Notes: generated from the sequence alone by a model not told the origin. A stretch of 64,000 nucleotides of DNA from Limnohabitans sp. WS1 (GCF_003063265.1 NZ_NERU01000001.1:682001-746000), one strand, 5' to 3'. Numbered from the stretch's first letter, positions 33,394 to 41,557 are shown. Program-made: numbers and translations.

Positions 33394-34113
33394 ATGGACA
33401 AAGAACGCCAAGTCTTCATCACCGGCGGCACCAGCGGCATTGGCGCAGCCATTGCACGGGCTTTTGCGGCCACGGGGGCCAGTGTCACCGCCACGGGGGC
33501 CACCAAGGCCGAAGTGGAAGCTGCACAGGCTTTGCCCGCCAACCGCCTGATCGCTTTCCATGTGATGGACGTGCGTCACGCAGAGCATGTGCGGGCACAT
33601 CTGGGTGAATACACCGCGCTCGATGTGTTGGTCAACTGCGCCGGCATCATCCAGCGCAACGCCGAGCACGACCCTGAGGTGTTTGCCCAAACCGTCGACA
33701 TCAACCTCAACGGCACCATGCGGGTGTGCGCTGCGGCGCGTGCAGGCCTCAAGGCACGCCAAGGCTGCATCGTCAACACCGCTTCCATGCTGAGTTTTTT
33801 TGGGGGTGGCCTCACGCCCGGCTACAGCGCCAGCAAGGGCGGTGTGGCGCAACTGACCAAGTCGCTCGCCATTGCCTATGCGGCCGACGGCATCCGGGTG
33901 AACGCCGTGGCCCCGGGCTGGATCGCGACGCCCTTGACCCAAGCCTTGCAGGACGACCCGGCACGCAACGCCCAAATTGTGGGCCGCACGCCCATGGGCC
34001 GTTGGGGCCAGCCCGAAGACGTGGCCGATCCGGTGCTGTTTTTGGCCAGCCCGGCCGCACGTTTTGTCACGGGCGTGGTCTTGCCTGTGGACGGTGGTTA
34101 CCTGATTCAATGA
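33394..34113 (+). CDS. Short-chain dehydrogenase/reductase (SDR)
   Basis: A 239-residue classical SDR: TGGTSGIG (residues 10-17), NCAG, NTASM and the YSASK catalytic pair, ending PVDGGYLIQ. The start at 33394 is supported by AGGGAG seven bases upstream; a frame from 33310 overlaps the end of the dehalogenase-like gene. It lies 80 bp after that gene and may belong to the same unit, for example acting on the product or a related hydroxy compound. The substrate cannot be inferred from sequence. Confidence 0.87.
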   Translation: MDKERQVFITGGTSGIGAAIARAFAATGASVTATGATKAEVEAAQALPANRLIAFHVMDVRHAEHVRAHLGEYTALDVLVNCAGIIQRNAEHDPEVFAQTVDINLNGTMRVCAAARAGLKARQGCIVNTASMLSFFGGGLTPGYSASKGGVAQLTKSLAIAYAADGIRVNAVAPGWIATPLTQALQDDPARNAQIVGRTPMGRWGQPEDVADPVLFLASPAARFVTGVVLPVDGGYLIQ

Positions 34114-34187
34114 ACCGTTGGGCGGGGGTGCTGACTGGGCGCCCGGGTGCCGAGTCAGGCTACAAGTTTTAACAAAATTTACTTTTT

Positions 34188-34203
34188 AATCACTCGTGTG
34201 ATT
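34188..34203 (+). terminator. Possible short hairpin terminator
   Basis: AATCAC (34188-34193), loop TCGT, GTGATT (34198-34203), followed by GTTTTGTT. Outer arms AACAAAA (34171-34177) and TTTTGTT extend the symmetry. It lies about 75 bp after the SDR stop. The stem is short and AT-rich, so this is a weak call. Confidence 0.35.
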
Positions 34204-34261
34204 GTTTTGTTGGCATGAATTGATAAATAAAATAGAGCACTTTGGATTTATCTGACCACCC

Positions 34262-34627
34262 ATGCGTTTGTTGTTGACTGTGTCCACCCTCTTGGGTTTG
34301 TTCTTGGCGGGCTGCGCCACAGGGTCCGCCCCGATGGCGGGCGCCGAAATCCAGTCCATCACCGACATCATGGTGTGTGACCAAGACCCGGCCCCTGTTC
34401 GAGGGGCTCGCGGCGAATACCAGGGCTTGCAACTGGGCTGCGCTTTGAATCAGCGGCCAGGCCAAATGCTCATCGTTCAGGAGAGCCCGTCCAGACGGGT
34501 CAAACTCCAAAACGATGCGCACAAGAACGGTTTTTTCAAGGTGGGCGACCGGGTCATTTACCCGGCTGAGAGCATCTGGTCACGTCACGCAGCAGACTTG
34601 CCCTGGATCAAACTGGCCCCGCCTTGA
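34262..34627 (+). CDS. Small lipoprotein of unknown function
   Basis: A 121-residue protein with a clear lipoprotein signal: MRLLLTVSTLLGLFLAGC, lipobox LAGC with the lipidated cysteine at residue 18. The mature part is short and mostly beta-strand-like, with a central EYQGLQLGCALNQRPGQ segment and a KVGDRVIY turn resembling outer-membrane glycine-zipper-less lipoproteins. I do not recognise a named family. No strong ribosome-binding site is visible. It is a single gene between the SDR and a diverged copy of the extragenic repeat. Confidence 0.75.
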   Translation: MRLLLTVSTLLGLFLAGCATGSAPMAGAEIQSITDIMVCDQDPAPVRGARGEYQGLQLGCALNQRPGQMLIVQESPSRRVKLQNDAHKNGFFKVGDRVIYPAESIWSRHAADLPWIKLAPP

Positions 34628-34662
34628 GCGCGGGGCATGCAAGCTTGCAGGACCCGCCACCC

Positions 34663-34740
34663 GTAGGAGCGGTGCCCCCGCCGCGATCAAGCCTCGCAGA
34701 CCACTGCCCATCGCCGCGAGGGCGAGGCACCCACACCTAC
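34663..34740 (-). repeat. Diverged, inverted copy of the GTAGGAGC extragenic element
   Basis: This 78-bp segment begins GTAGGAGC and ends CCTAC, the same terminal inverted repeat that bounds the units at 40467-40910. Compared with those units it is in the opposite orientation: AGCCTCGCAGACCAC here is the reverse complement of GTGGTCTGCGAGGCT there. The remainder is diverged, so it is an older copy of the same dispersed family. Confidence 0.75.
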
Positions 34741-34760
34741 AAGGCCCAGTCCCCGGGCGT

Positions 34761-35078
34761 TCAGGGCTGTGGTCCCCAAGGCGCGGACAGCATGAGCTTG
34801 TTTTCCTGCTCGCGGATCAGCGGGCGGATTTTGGCCGCAAAGGCCATGAATTGCGCATCGCCATACACCCCGGCCCAAAAAGCGCGGCGGTCGTTGTCGT
34901 CGTCGAACTTCCAGACGTGGATGAGTTGGTTCAGCGCACCCACGTCACCGGTGAAATAACCCACCAATTTTTGCGGGTGCTTGGACAGCACCGGCCAGCC
35001 TTCGTTGGTGTAGAGCGAGACCAGCTCAGACATTTTTCCCACAATCGCGTGGTAGGTGCGCAGTTCATAAATGGCCAT
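34761..35078 (-). CDS. NIPSNAP family protein
   Basis: A 105-residue ferredoxin-like alpha+beta barrel protein. The N-terminus MAIYELRTYHAIVGKMSE and the middle HVWKFDDDNDRRAFWAGVYGD are typical of the NIPSNAP family, small stress- or catabolism-linked proteins of unclear activity. The start at 35078 matches the family; the open frame runs to 35297 but the extra 73 residues overlap the promoter of the divergent deacylase gene. It ends about 20 bp from the diverged repeat. Confidence 0.87.
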   Translation of the reverse strand: MAIYELRTYHAIVGKMSELVSLYTNEGWPVLSKHPQKLVGYFTGDVGALNQLIHVWKFDDDNDRRAFWAGVYGDAQFMAFAAKIRPLIREQENKLMLSAPWGPQP

Positions 35079-35287
35079 GAAAACTCCAAGTGTTCGGGGT
35101 GAAAGGAACACAAACTTTAGGCGCAGATGACGCCTGCGCATGTCGGCAAGGTGACGCCGGGCAGGCCGGGCTTGGCGCATCCACCAGCCATGCCCTGTAA
35201 GATCAAAAACTGTTCCGGCTGAACAGTCCTGGCTGAACTGTCCCGGGTTTGAGCCCCCGCTTTGCCCCCGTCTTGATGGAGACCCCC

Positions 35288-36508
35288 ATGAACGCACCGC
35301 TTCCTCACGCCGCCCTGAGCCCTGTGCAAGCCGCCGACCTGGCCGCCTTGCCCCTCATCGAAAAATGGATCGCCTTTGCCACCGTCTCCCGCGACAGCAA
35401 CCTGGCCTTGCTGGACTGGACCGAGGCTTACCTGAACGATCTGGGCATCAGCTGCAGCCGCACCTACGACGACAGCGGGCAAAAAGCCAACCTCTGGGCC
35501 ACCCTGCCCGCGCACGACGGCGAAACCAAAGTGGGCGGCCTGGTGTTGTCGGGCCACACCGACGTGGTGCCGGTGGACGGCCAGCCCTGGGACACCGACC
35601 CGTTCAAAGTCGTGATCCAAGGCGACAAGATGTACGGCCGGGGCGTGACCGACATGAAGAGTTTTGGGGCCATCTGCCTGATGATGGTGCCCGAGCTGCT
35701 GAAAAGAAAACTCAAGCGCCCGATCCACCTGGCTTTCAGCTACGACGAAGAAGTGGGCTGCATTGGCGTGCGCCGCATGATTGCCGACATGGTGGCCCAG
35801 GGCTTCAAGCCTGCAGGCTGCATCGTGGGCGAGCCCACCGGCATGCAGGTGGTGATTGCGCACAAGGGCAAGCATTCGTACAAAACCACGGTGCACGGTT
35901 TTGAGGCCCATTCTTCGCTCACGCCGCTGGGTGTGAACGCGGTCGAGATCGCTTGCGAGTTTGTGGCGAACCTGAAAACCATGCACCGCGAGCTGGTTCA
36001 AAACGGCCCGTTCGACCCGATCTACGACGTGCCGCACACCACCATCCACACGGGCGTGATCGCAGGCGGCACCGCGCTCAACATCATCCCGCGCCAGTGC
36101 GAGGTGACTTGGGAAATCCGCCACCACCACATGAACACGCCCGAAGACCTGTTTGCCCAGGCCAAAGCCTTTGGCGAGAGCTTGGTGCCCGCCATGCAAG
36201 CGGTCGCACCCGACACCGGCATCACGCATGAACTCAAATCGGTGTTGCCCGGTTTTGCCACGGCGGCCGACAGTGAGATCGCGCAGCTGTGTTTTGACTG
36301 CGCCGAAGTCGACCCGGCCAGTGGCGCGGGCAAGGTGTCCTTTGGCACGGAAGCTGCTCTGTTTCACCAGGCGGGTGTGCCCACCATCGTGTGCGGCCCC
36401 GGCCACATCGCGCAGGCGCACCAGCCCAACGAGTGGGTCACGCTGGAGCAACTGGCCTGGTGCGAGCGCTTCATGCGCCGCCTGGCCGACCGGGTGTGCG
36501 TGGCCTGA
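35288..36508 (+). CDS. argE: Acetylornithine deacetylase-like M20 peptidase
   Basis: A 406-residue M20 metallohydrolase close in length to ArgE. The first metal/catalytic block is SGHTDVVPVDG (H90, D92), then GRGVTDMKSF, YDEEVGCIG (general base E154, metal ligand E155) and VGEPT. The dimerisation domain contains HGFEAHSS, and the last ligand is in CGPGHIAQAHQ. It should deacylate N-acetylornithine or a related N-acyl amino acid. Start 35288 follows ATGGAGACC; earlier in-frame codons at 35249 and 35276 are possible. The 36-bp gap to a Bug receptor gene suggests a catabolic variant is also possible. Confidence 0.85.
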   Translation: MNAPLPHAALSPVQAADLAALPLIEKWIAFATVSRDSNLALLDWTEAYLNDLGISCSRTYDDSGQKANLWATLPAHDGETKVGGLVLSGHTDVVPVDGQPWDTDPFKVVIQGDKMYGRGVTDMKSFGAICLMMVPELLKRKLKRPIHLAFSYDEEVGCIGVRRMIADMVAQGFKPAGCIVGEPTGMQVVIAHKGKHSYKTTVHGFEAHSSLTPLGVNAVEIACEFVANLKTMHRELVQNGPFDPIYDVPHTTIHTGVIAGGTALNIIPRQCEVTWEIRHHHMNTPEDLFAQAKAFGESLVPAMQAVAPDTGITHELKSVLPGFATAADSEIAQLCFDCAEVDPASGAGKVSFGTEAALFHQAGVPTIVCGPGHIAQAHQPNEWVTLEQLAWCERFMRRLADRVCVA

Positions 36509-36544
36509 CTTTGAATGTTTTGAACCCATCACAAGGAAACTCTC

Positions 36545-37513
36545 ATGATGCAACGGCGTGAAATTTTGACGGCCACTTTGGGCACAGCTTTGCTGTCGGC
36601 CGTGGGCCTGGCGCAAGCGCAATCCACCAAAACGGTGCGCATCGTGGTGCCTTTTGCAGCCGGTGGTGTGCAAGACACGCTGGCCCGTGCGCTGTCCCAA
36701 GAGATGGCAGCGGCCTTGGGCCAGACGGTCATTGTGGAAAACCGCGCAGGCGCAGGCGGCACCGTGGGCACCGGTTATGTGGCCCGCGCCGAGGCCGATG
36801 GCACGGTGATGGTGGCCGCAGCGGCCAGCCACAACATTGCCGGATCGCTCTACACCAAGCTGGCTTATGACCCGCAAAAAGACTTTGCACCCCTGGCCCA
36901 CATTGGCAGCGCCAGCTACGTGCTCATGGTGCACCCCGATGTGCCCGCCAAAAACGCGGCCGAATTCATCCGTTATGCCAAGGCCAACCCCGGCAAGATG
37001 AACTACGCCAGCGCCGGTGTGGGCAGTGCCACCCACTTGGCCATGGCCTATTTCACGGGTCTGTCGGGCACGGACGTGGTGCACATCCCGCTCAAGGCCA
37101 CGGGCGAAGCCATCAACGAAGTGCTCTCGGGCCGCGCCCAAGCGGTGATTGCGGCCAGCATTGGCGCACTGTCTTTTGTCAAGGACAACCGCATCCGCTT
37201 GCTCGGGGTGACCTCGCCCCAGCGCAGCAAATACCTGCCCGACTTGCCCACCATTGCCGAGAGCGGTTTGCCGGGTTACCAGTTTGATTCGTGGTTCGGC
37301 TTCTTGGGCCCTGCCGCTGTGCCGGCCGCCGAAGCCAACCGCATCAACGCGGCTGTGAGCAAATTGCTCAAAGACCCGGCCGTGTTGGCCCGCCTGGACA
37401 AGCAAGGCATTGAGCCCCGCGACATGAGCAACGCCGATTTCGGCAAGCTTTTGGCCGCCGACTATGTGCGCATGGCGCAGGTGGTCAAGGCTTCGGGGGC
37501 CAAGATCGATTGA
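36545..37513 (+). CDS. Bug-family periplasmic receptor (tripartite tricarboxylate transporter type), orphan
   Basis: A 322-residue protein with a signal peptide (MQRREIL..., cleavage at AQA-QS). The family pattern is clear: IVVPFAAGGVQDTLARALS, VENRAGAGGTVGT, NYASAGVGSATHLAM, LPTIAESGLPGY. Bug receptors bind small carboxylates or amides for TctAB permeases, but no tctA/tctB lies in this window, so it may share a remote permease or act in sensing. ATG 36545 or ATG 36548 can serve as start; AAGGAAAC is upstream. It follows the argE-like gene. Confidence 0.9.
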   Translation: MMQRREILTATLGTALLSAVGLAQAQSTKTVRIVVPFAAGGVQDTLARALSQEMAAALGQTVIVENRAGAGGTVGTGYVARAEADGTVMVAAAASHNIAGSLYTKLAYDPQKDFAPLAHIGSASYVLMVHPDVPAKNAAEFIRYAKANPGKMNYASAGVGSATHLAMAYFTGLSGTDVVHIPLKATGEAINEVLSGRAQAVIAASIGALSFVKDNRIRLLGVTSPQRSKYLPDLPTIAESGLPGYQFDSWFGFLGPAAVPAAEANRINAAVSKLLKDPAVLARLDKQGIEPRDMSNADFGKLLAADYVRMAQVVKASGAKID

Positions 37514-37582
37514 TCCTCCCCAGGGTCAGGCGGCGGGGGCCTGTTCGGCCAAAGGCGCTGTTCAGGCAACCATGAAGGCTGT

Positions 37583-38149
37583 TCACGCGCCCCAGCCGGA
37601 CAAAGCGATCACGCCCAGCACCGCAAAAATGCCTGCCGACACCAAGTGAACAAGGCGCAGGGGCACGCGCCGGGTGATGGCGTCACCCAGCCAGACCACC
37701 GGGGCGTTGGCCAGTATCATGCCCAAGGTGGTGCCTGCGACCACCATCAACCAAGCGTTGTACTGCGCGGCCAACATGACCGTGGCAATTTGGGTTTTGT
37801 CGCCCATTTCTGCCAAAAAGAAGGCCACGACGGTCGTTAGAAAGACGCCCATGCGGGGGGCGCTGTTGCCCTCATCGTCGTCCAGTTTGTCGGGAATGAG
37901 CATCCACACGGCCATGGCAATGAACGATGCACCCAAGACCCAGCGCAACACATCGGGCCCCATCACCGTGGTGACCCAACTGCCCACAGCACCGGCCAGT
38001 CCATGGTTGGCCAGTGTGGCCACTAAGATGCCCAGCACAATGGGCCAGGGTTTGCGAAAACGGGCGGCGAGGACCAGCGACAAGAGTTGGGTTTTGTCGC
38101 CCATTTCGGCCAGGGCCACGATGCCGGTCGAGACGAGGAAAGCTTCCAT
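37583..38149 (-). CDS. TMEM165/GDT1 (UPF0016) family cation exporter, probable Mn2+ exporter
   Basis: A 188-residue membrane protein with six helices and two inverted repeats, each carrying the ExGDKTQ signature: ALAEMGDKTQLLSL near residue 12 and LAEMGDKTQIATV in the second half. Bacterial members (MneA type) export manganese; plant and animal members handle Mn and Ca. It converges with the Bug gene and is divergent from amtB. I looked for the Mn riboswitch (yybP-ykoY) that precedes some homologs and did not see a convincing one. Confidence 0.88.
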   Translation of the reverse strand: MEAFLVSTGIVALAEMGDKTQLLSLVLAARFRKPWPIVLGILVATLANHGLAGAVGSWVTTVMGPDVLRWVLGASFIAMAVWMLIPDKLDDDEGNSAPRMGVFLTTVVAFFLAEMGDKTQIATVMLAAQYNAWLMVVAGTTLGMILANAPVVWLGDAITRRVPLRLVHLVSAGIFAVLGVIALSGWGA

Positions 38150-38314
38150 AGGGTGGATTCACAGAGTCAAAGATGGCGCATCTTACGTGAGCGATCTGGG
38201 CCTGTTGTGCAGGTGTGCATCAATTTGGGCCTATTTCTTGCTTTCGTTTGGTGCGCCAAGGGGCATGAAACCCTTTATGCACCAATTTAGTTCAAAAAAC
38301 CTTGAGAGACGGTC

Positions 38315-39517
38315 ATGGAAGCACTGAAACAGGGCGCAGATGCGCTATTTATTTTGTTGGGCGGCATCATGGTCTTGGCCATGCATGCTGGTTTTGCATT
38401 TTTAGAGCTGGGCACGGTACGCAAAAAGAACCAGGTCAATGCGCTGGTCAAGATCTTGGTGGACTTTTCCGTGTCTACGGTGGTTTATTTTGTGGTGGGC
38501 TACAGCGTGGCTTATGGCACCACCTTCTTTGTTGGGGCCGAACAACTGGCCGCCAAAAATGGCTATGACTTGGTCAAGTTCTTCTTTTTGCTGACCTTTG
38601 CGGCGGCCATTCCCGCGATCATCTCGGGTGGCATTGCCGAGCGTGCCAAGTTTTGGCCTCAGCTCATTGCCACGGCGGTGATTGTGGGTTTTGTGTATCC
38701 CTTTTTTGAGGGCATTGTCTGGAACCAGCACTTCGGGGTGCAAGCCTGGATCAAGGCGGTCACGGGCGATGAGTTCCATGACTTTGCCGGCTCGGTGGTG
38801 GTGCACGCCATGGGCGGCTGGATTGCTTTGCCTGCCGTGGTGCTGTTGGGTGCACGTTACAACCGTTACCGCAAAGATGGTCAAGTCTCGGCGCACCCTC
38901 CATCGAGCATCCCTTTTTTGGCATTGGGCTCGTGGATTTTGATCGTGGGCTGGTTTGGCTTCAATGTGATGAGCGCTCAAACGCTCGACAAAATTTCGGG
39001 CCTGGTGGCCGTCAACTCTTTGATGGCCATGGTGGGCGGGACCTTGGCGGCTTTGCTCTTGGGCAAAAATGACCCCGGTTTTGTGCACAACGGCCCCTTG
39101 GCCGGTTTGGTGGCGGTGTGTGCGGGCTCCGATTTGATGCACCCATTTGGTGCATTGGTGACGGGTGCTGTGGCAGGTGGTTTGTTTGTGGTCATGTTCA
39201 CACTGACCCAAAACAAATGGAAGATTGACGATGTGCTGGGTGTTTGGCCACTGCATGGTCTGTGTGGCGCTTGGGGCGGTTTGGCCGCAGGACTTTTTGG
39301 CACGCAAGCCTTGGGTGGCTTGGGTGGGGTCAATTTCACAGCCCAATTGATCGGCACAGGTTTGGGTGTTGTTTGGGCTTTGTTGGGTGGCGTGTTGGTT
39401 TACGGTGTTTTAAAGCTCACCTTGGGTCTGAAAATGAGCCAAGAGGAAGAATACGATGGGGCAGATCTGAGCGTTCACAAAATCAGTGCGACACCGGACC
39501 GAGAGGTCAGTTGGTAA
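38315..39517 (+). CDS. amtB: Ammonium transporter
   Basis: A 400-residue Amt/MEP/Rh protein with 11 predicted helices. The twin pore histidines are visible in DFAGSVVVHAMGG and GVWPLHGLCGAWGG. The N-terminus lacks a cleavable signal extension, so the protein starts directly at helix 1. The C-terminal tail ELSQEEEYDGADLSVHKISAT-like region, which contacts PII proteins in other Amt channels, is intact. No glnK gene is adjacent, unlike the usual glnK-amtB pair. A strong terminator follows. Confidence 0.93.
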   Translation: MEALKQGADALFILLGGIMVLAMHAGFAFLELGTVRKKNQVNALVKILVDFSVSTVVYFVVGYSVAYGTTFFVGAEQLAAKNGYDLVKFFFLLTFAAAIPAIISGGIAERAKFWPQLIATAVIVGFVYPFFEGIVWNQHFGVQAWIKAVTGDEFHDFAGSVVVHAMGGWIALPAVVLLGARYNRYRKDGQVSAHPPSSIPFLALGSWILIVGWFGFNVMSAQTLDKISGLVAVNSLMAMVGGTLAALLLGKNDPGFVHNGPLAGLVAVCAGSDLMHPFGALVTGAVAGGLFVVMFTLTQNKWKIDDVLGVWPLHGLCGAWGGLAAGLFGTQALGGLGGVNFTAQLIGTGLGVVWALLGGVLVYGVLKLTLGLKMSQEEEYDGADLSVHKISATPDREVSW

Positions 39518-39528
39518 AACCACAAAAT

Positions 39529-39570
39529 ATCGCCTCAAAGCCCCTGAATACGGGCTATGAGGCGATTTTC
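39529..39570 (+). terminator. Rho-independent terminator of amtB
   Basis: ATCGCCTCA (39529-39537) pairs with TGAGGCGAT (39558-39566), then after one A-A mismatch AGCCC pairs with GGGCT, closing a loop of about eight bases; TTTTC follows. It starts 12 bases after the amtB stop. Confidence 0.85.
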
Positions 39571-39745
39571 ATTGCACAGTTTTTGGATTTATGACGCATA
39601 ATTATTGTGCTTTTCTGAAAAAAACAGTGAGGCAATGTTTGCGGTGACCAGATCAGTTTCGCTTTCCTTCCGTGGTTTTCAGGCTTGTTGAATGCGCTTT
39701 CGGAACTCCATCGCTTTTATTTCTGTGTTTTGAGGAGTCCCTTTT

Positions 39746-40327
39746 ATGGGCAATAAACTTTACGTTGGCAACCTGCCATATTCGGTTCGAGACGCTGATC
39801 TGGAACAAGCTTTTGGTGAGTTTGGCATGGTGACCAGCGCCAAAGTCATGATGGAACGTGACACGGGCCGTTCCAAGGGTTTTGGTTTTGTGGAAATGGG
39901 CAGCGACAACGAAGCCCAAGCGGCCATCAATGGCATGAACGGCCAAGCCCTCGGCGGTCGCAATGTGGTCGTCAACGAAGCTCGCCCCATGGAAGCACGT
40001 CCTCCACGCACAGGTGGCGGCGGTTTTGGTGGTGGCGGTGGTTACGGCGGCGGTCGCCGTGAAGGCGGCGGCGGCTTCGGTGGCGGCCGTGAAGGCGGCG
40101 GCGGTTACGGCGGTGGCCGTGAAGGCGGTGGCGGTTACGGCGGCGGCCGTGAAGGTGGCGGCGGTTACGGCGGTGGCCGTGATGGCGGCGGCGGTTACGG
40201 CGGTGGTCGCGAAGGTGGCGGCCGTGAAGGTGGTGGCGGATTCCGCAGCCCCTATGGTGCCGGTCCTCGCGGCGGTTCAGGTGGCGGTCGCCGTGAAGGC
40301 GGTGGCGGCTACGGCGGCGGTTACTGA
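39746..40327 (+). CDS. Glycine-rich RNA-recognition-motif protein
   Basis: A 193-residue protein. Residues 1-80 form one RRM with RNP2 LYVGNL (5-10) and RNP1 KGFGFVEM (44-51). The remainder is a low-complexity tail of repeated GGGYGGGREGG units with scattered Arg and Tyr, like cold-induced Rbp proteins of cyanobacteria and some proteobacteria. Such proteins bind single-stranded RNA and probably act as RNA chaperones; RGG/Tyr-rich tails can promote condensate formation. TGAGGAG precedes the ATG by nine bases, and a strong terminator follows. The ~228-bp upstream leader after the amtB terminator may hold a cold-responsive 5' UTR. Confidence 0.92.
   Translation: MGNKLYVGNLPYSVRDADLEQAFGEFGMVTSAKVMMERDTGRSKGFGFVEMGSDNEAQAAINGMNGQALGGRNVVVNEARPMEARPPRTGGGGFGGGGGYGGGRREGGGGFGGGREGGGGYGGGREGGGGYGGGREGGGGYGGGRDGGGGYGGGREGGGREGGGGFRSPYGAGPRGGSGGGRREGGGGYGGGY
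40071..40260 (+). repeat. In-gene GGC-rich tandem repeat encoding the RGG/GGY tail
   Basis: Units of about 27-30 bp of the pattern GGCCGTGAAGGCGGCGGCGG...TACGGCGG repeat five to six times with synonymous changes and encode GGREGGGGYGG. The array is likely to vary in length between strains through slippage or recombination. Confidence 0.8.
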
Positions 40328-40370
40328 GCCCGTGCCAGGCTTGAACCCATCAAGGTTCATCCCAAGTCAA

Positions 40371-40397
40371 AAAAAGCCCTGCCCTGCAGGGCTTTTT
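40371..40397 (+). terminator. Rho-independent terminator of the RRM gene
   Basis: AAAAAGCCCTG (40371-40381), loop CCCTG, CAGGGCTTTTT (40387-40397): an 11-bp perfect stem with A/T ends, 44 bp after the stop codon. The A-run on the other side means it can work in both directions. Confidence 0.9.
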
Positions 40398-40466
40398 CAA
40401 TTGCACAGAGCAGCACGCTCAGTCATCTGTTGGTGGGAGCCCAGCACAGGGTGCTGCCTGCCTTTT

Positions 40467-40910
40467 GTAGGAGCCCCGCCCCCGGGGCGATGGAGGGGGG
40501 TGGTCTGCGAGGCTTATCGCGACGAGGGCGTCGCTCCTACAAGGGGAATGTCTGCATTTTGTAGGAGCCCCGCCCCCGGGGCGATGGAGGGGGGTGGTCT
40601 GCGAGGCTCATCGCGACGAGGGCGTCGCTCCTACAAGGGGAATGTCTGCATTTTGTGGGAGCCCCGCCCCCGGGGCGATGGGGGTGGTGGTCTGCGAGGC
40701 TTATCGCGACGAGGGCGTCGCTCCTACAAGGGGAATGTCTGCATTTTGTGGGAGACCCGCCCCCGGGGCGATGGGGGTGGTGGTCTGCGAGGCTTATCGC
40801 GACGAGGGCGTCGCTCCTACAAGGGGAATGTCAGCATTTTGTAGGAGCCCCGCCCCCGGGGCGATGGGGGTGGTCTGCGAGGCTTATCGCGACGAGGGCG
40901 TCGCTCCTGC
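40467..40910. repeat. Five-unit tandem array of a 70-74 bp extragenic palindromic element
   Basis: Five near-identical units lie at 40467-40540, 40561-40634, 40655-40727, 40748-40820 and 40841-40910. Each begins GTAGGAGC (or GTGGGAGC/GTGGGAGA) and ends GCTCCTAC (the last CTCCTGC), so each unit has terminal inverted repeats. The 20-bp spacer AAGGGGAATGTCTGCATTTT is also conserved, giving a period of 93-94 bp. Internally CCGCCCCCGGGGCG is a second palindrome. ORFs through this region are artefacts of the repeat. The array fills the gap between the convergent RRM and lptC genes. Confidence 0.92.
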
Positions 40911-40930
40911 ACAAAACATCATGGGCCGGA

Positions 40931-41557
40931 TCAATTTTTGGAGATGGCGGGCTTTTCAGTGGTGGGCATGAGTGTGGCTTTGACCCGGCCTTGCATCAGG
41001 TATTGACCCGAGCGGGTGTTGAAGTCCAGCGTTTGCGAAGTGAAAACATCGCGTTGGCGGGTGATCACAACGGGCAGTGAGGACACCAGCCGGTCCTCGT
41101 TCAAAATGGCCGTCAAGCGTTCACCTTGTAGCCGTGTCAAAGGGGTGCGTGCATCGGCTTGTCGAACGGCCCGCACATTGCCGATCAAGGTGAACTGGTT
41201 GTCGTTGTCGCTGGAGATGCCCTGATCGGCTTCAGCGGTCAATTGGCTGCCCAGCTCGTTTTGGGCAAATATGCGAATGCGCTGGATGTGCAACTCATTG
41301 GGTTGCGGCAAATGCGTGGCGGCTGCTCCGCTGATTTGCCGCGTCAATTGGCCTGTGGCATCAAAATTTTTGACCGTGAAATTTTGCAATTGGTAATCTG
41401 GCTCGGTGCGCACAGGCCGGTCAAGGTCGGTGGGCAGCAACTCGGGCAAACTGCGCACCAACCACCAACTGACCAAGGCCAAGGTGGCCATGATGATCAA
41501 GGGAACGTAGAGTGTCAGTCGGTCCAGGCTGCGACGAAAACGCACCCAAGCATTCAT
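40931..41557 (-). CDS. lptC: LPS export protein LptC
   Basis: A 208-residue protein with one N-terminal transmembrane anchor (about residues 15-37) and a periplasmic beta-jellyroll. The DYQLQNFTVKNFDATGQLTRQISG opening and the LTGNV-like LIGNVRAVR plus SQTLDFNTRSGQYLMQGRV segment are typical of LptC. It connects the inner-membrane LptBFG complex with periplasmic LptA during LPS transport. Its ATG overlaps the kdsC stop by 4 bp. The lptA and lptB genes that often follow are missing here; the repeat array comes next instead. Confidence 0.88.
   Translation of the reverse strand: MNAWVRFRRSLDRLTLYVPLIIMATLALVSWWLVRSLPELLPTDLDRPVRTEPDYQLQNFTVKNFDATGQLTRQISGAAATHLPQPNELHIQRIRIFAQNELGSQLTAEADQGISSDNDNQFTLIGNVRAVRQADARTPLTRLQGERLTAILNEDRLVSSLPVVITRQRDVFTSQTLDFNTRSGQYLMQGRVKATLMPTTEKPAISKN

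Noticed and set aside
35117..37405. 762-codon open frame on the minus strand
   Set aside because: Runs antisense across the ArgE-like and Bug genes, which both have clear families and start signals; composition is typical of a shadow frame.
38150..38314. Possible yybP-ykoY manganese riboswitch upstream of the GDT1-family gene
   Set aside because: I looked for the conserved loops on the minus strand and found no convincing match; a covariance-model search would be decisive.
40467..40910. CRISPR-like regular array
   Set aside because: The repeat unit is 70-74 bp with terminal palindromes, and the 20-bp spacers are identical, not unique; no cas genes are nearby.
40594..40971. ORFs within the tandem repeats (also 39963-40844 and 40655-41080)
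   Set aside because: They translate the 93-94 bp repeat and have no ribosome-binding site or homology; the DNA repeat explains them.
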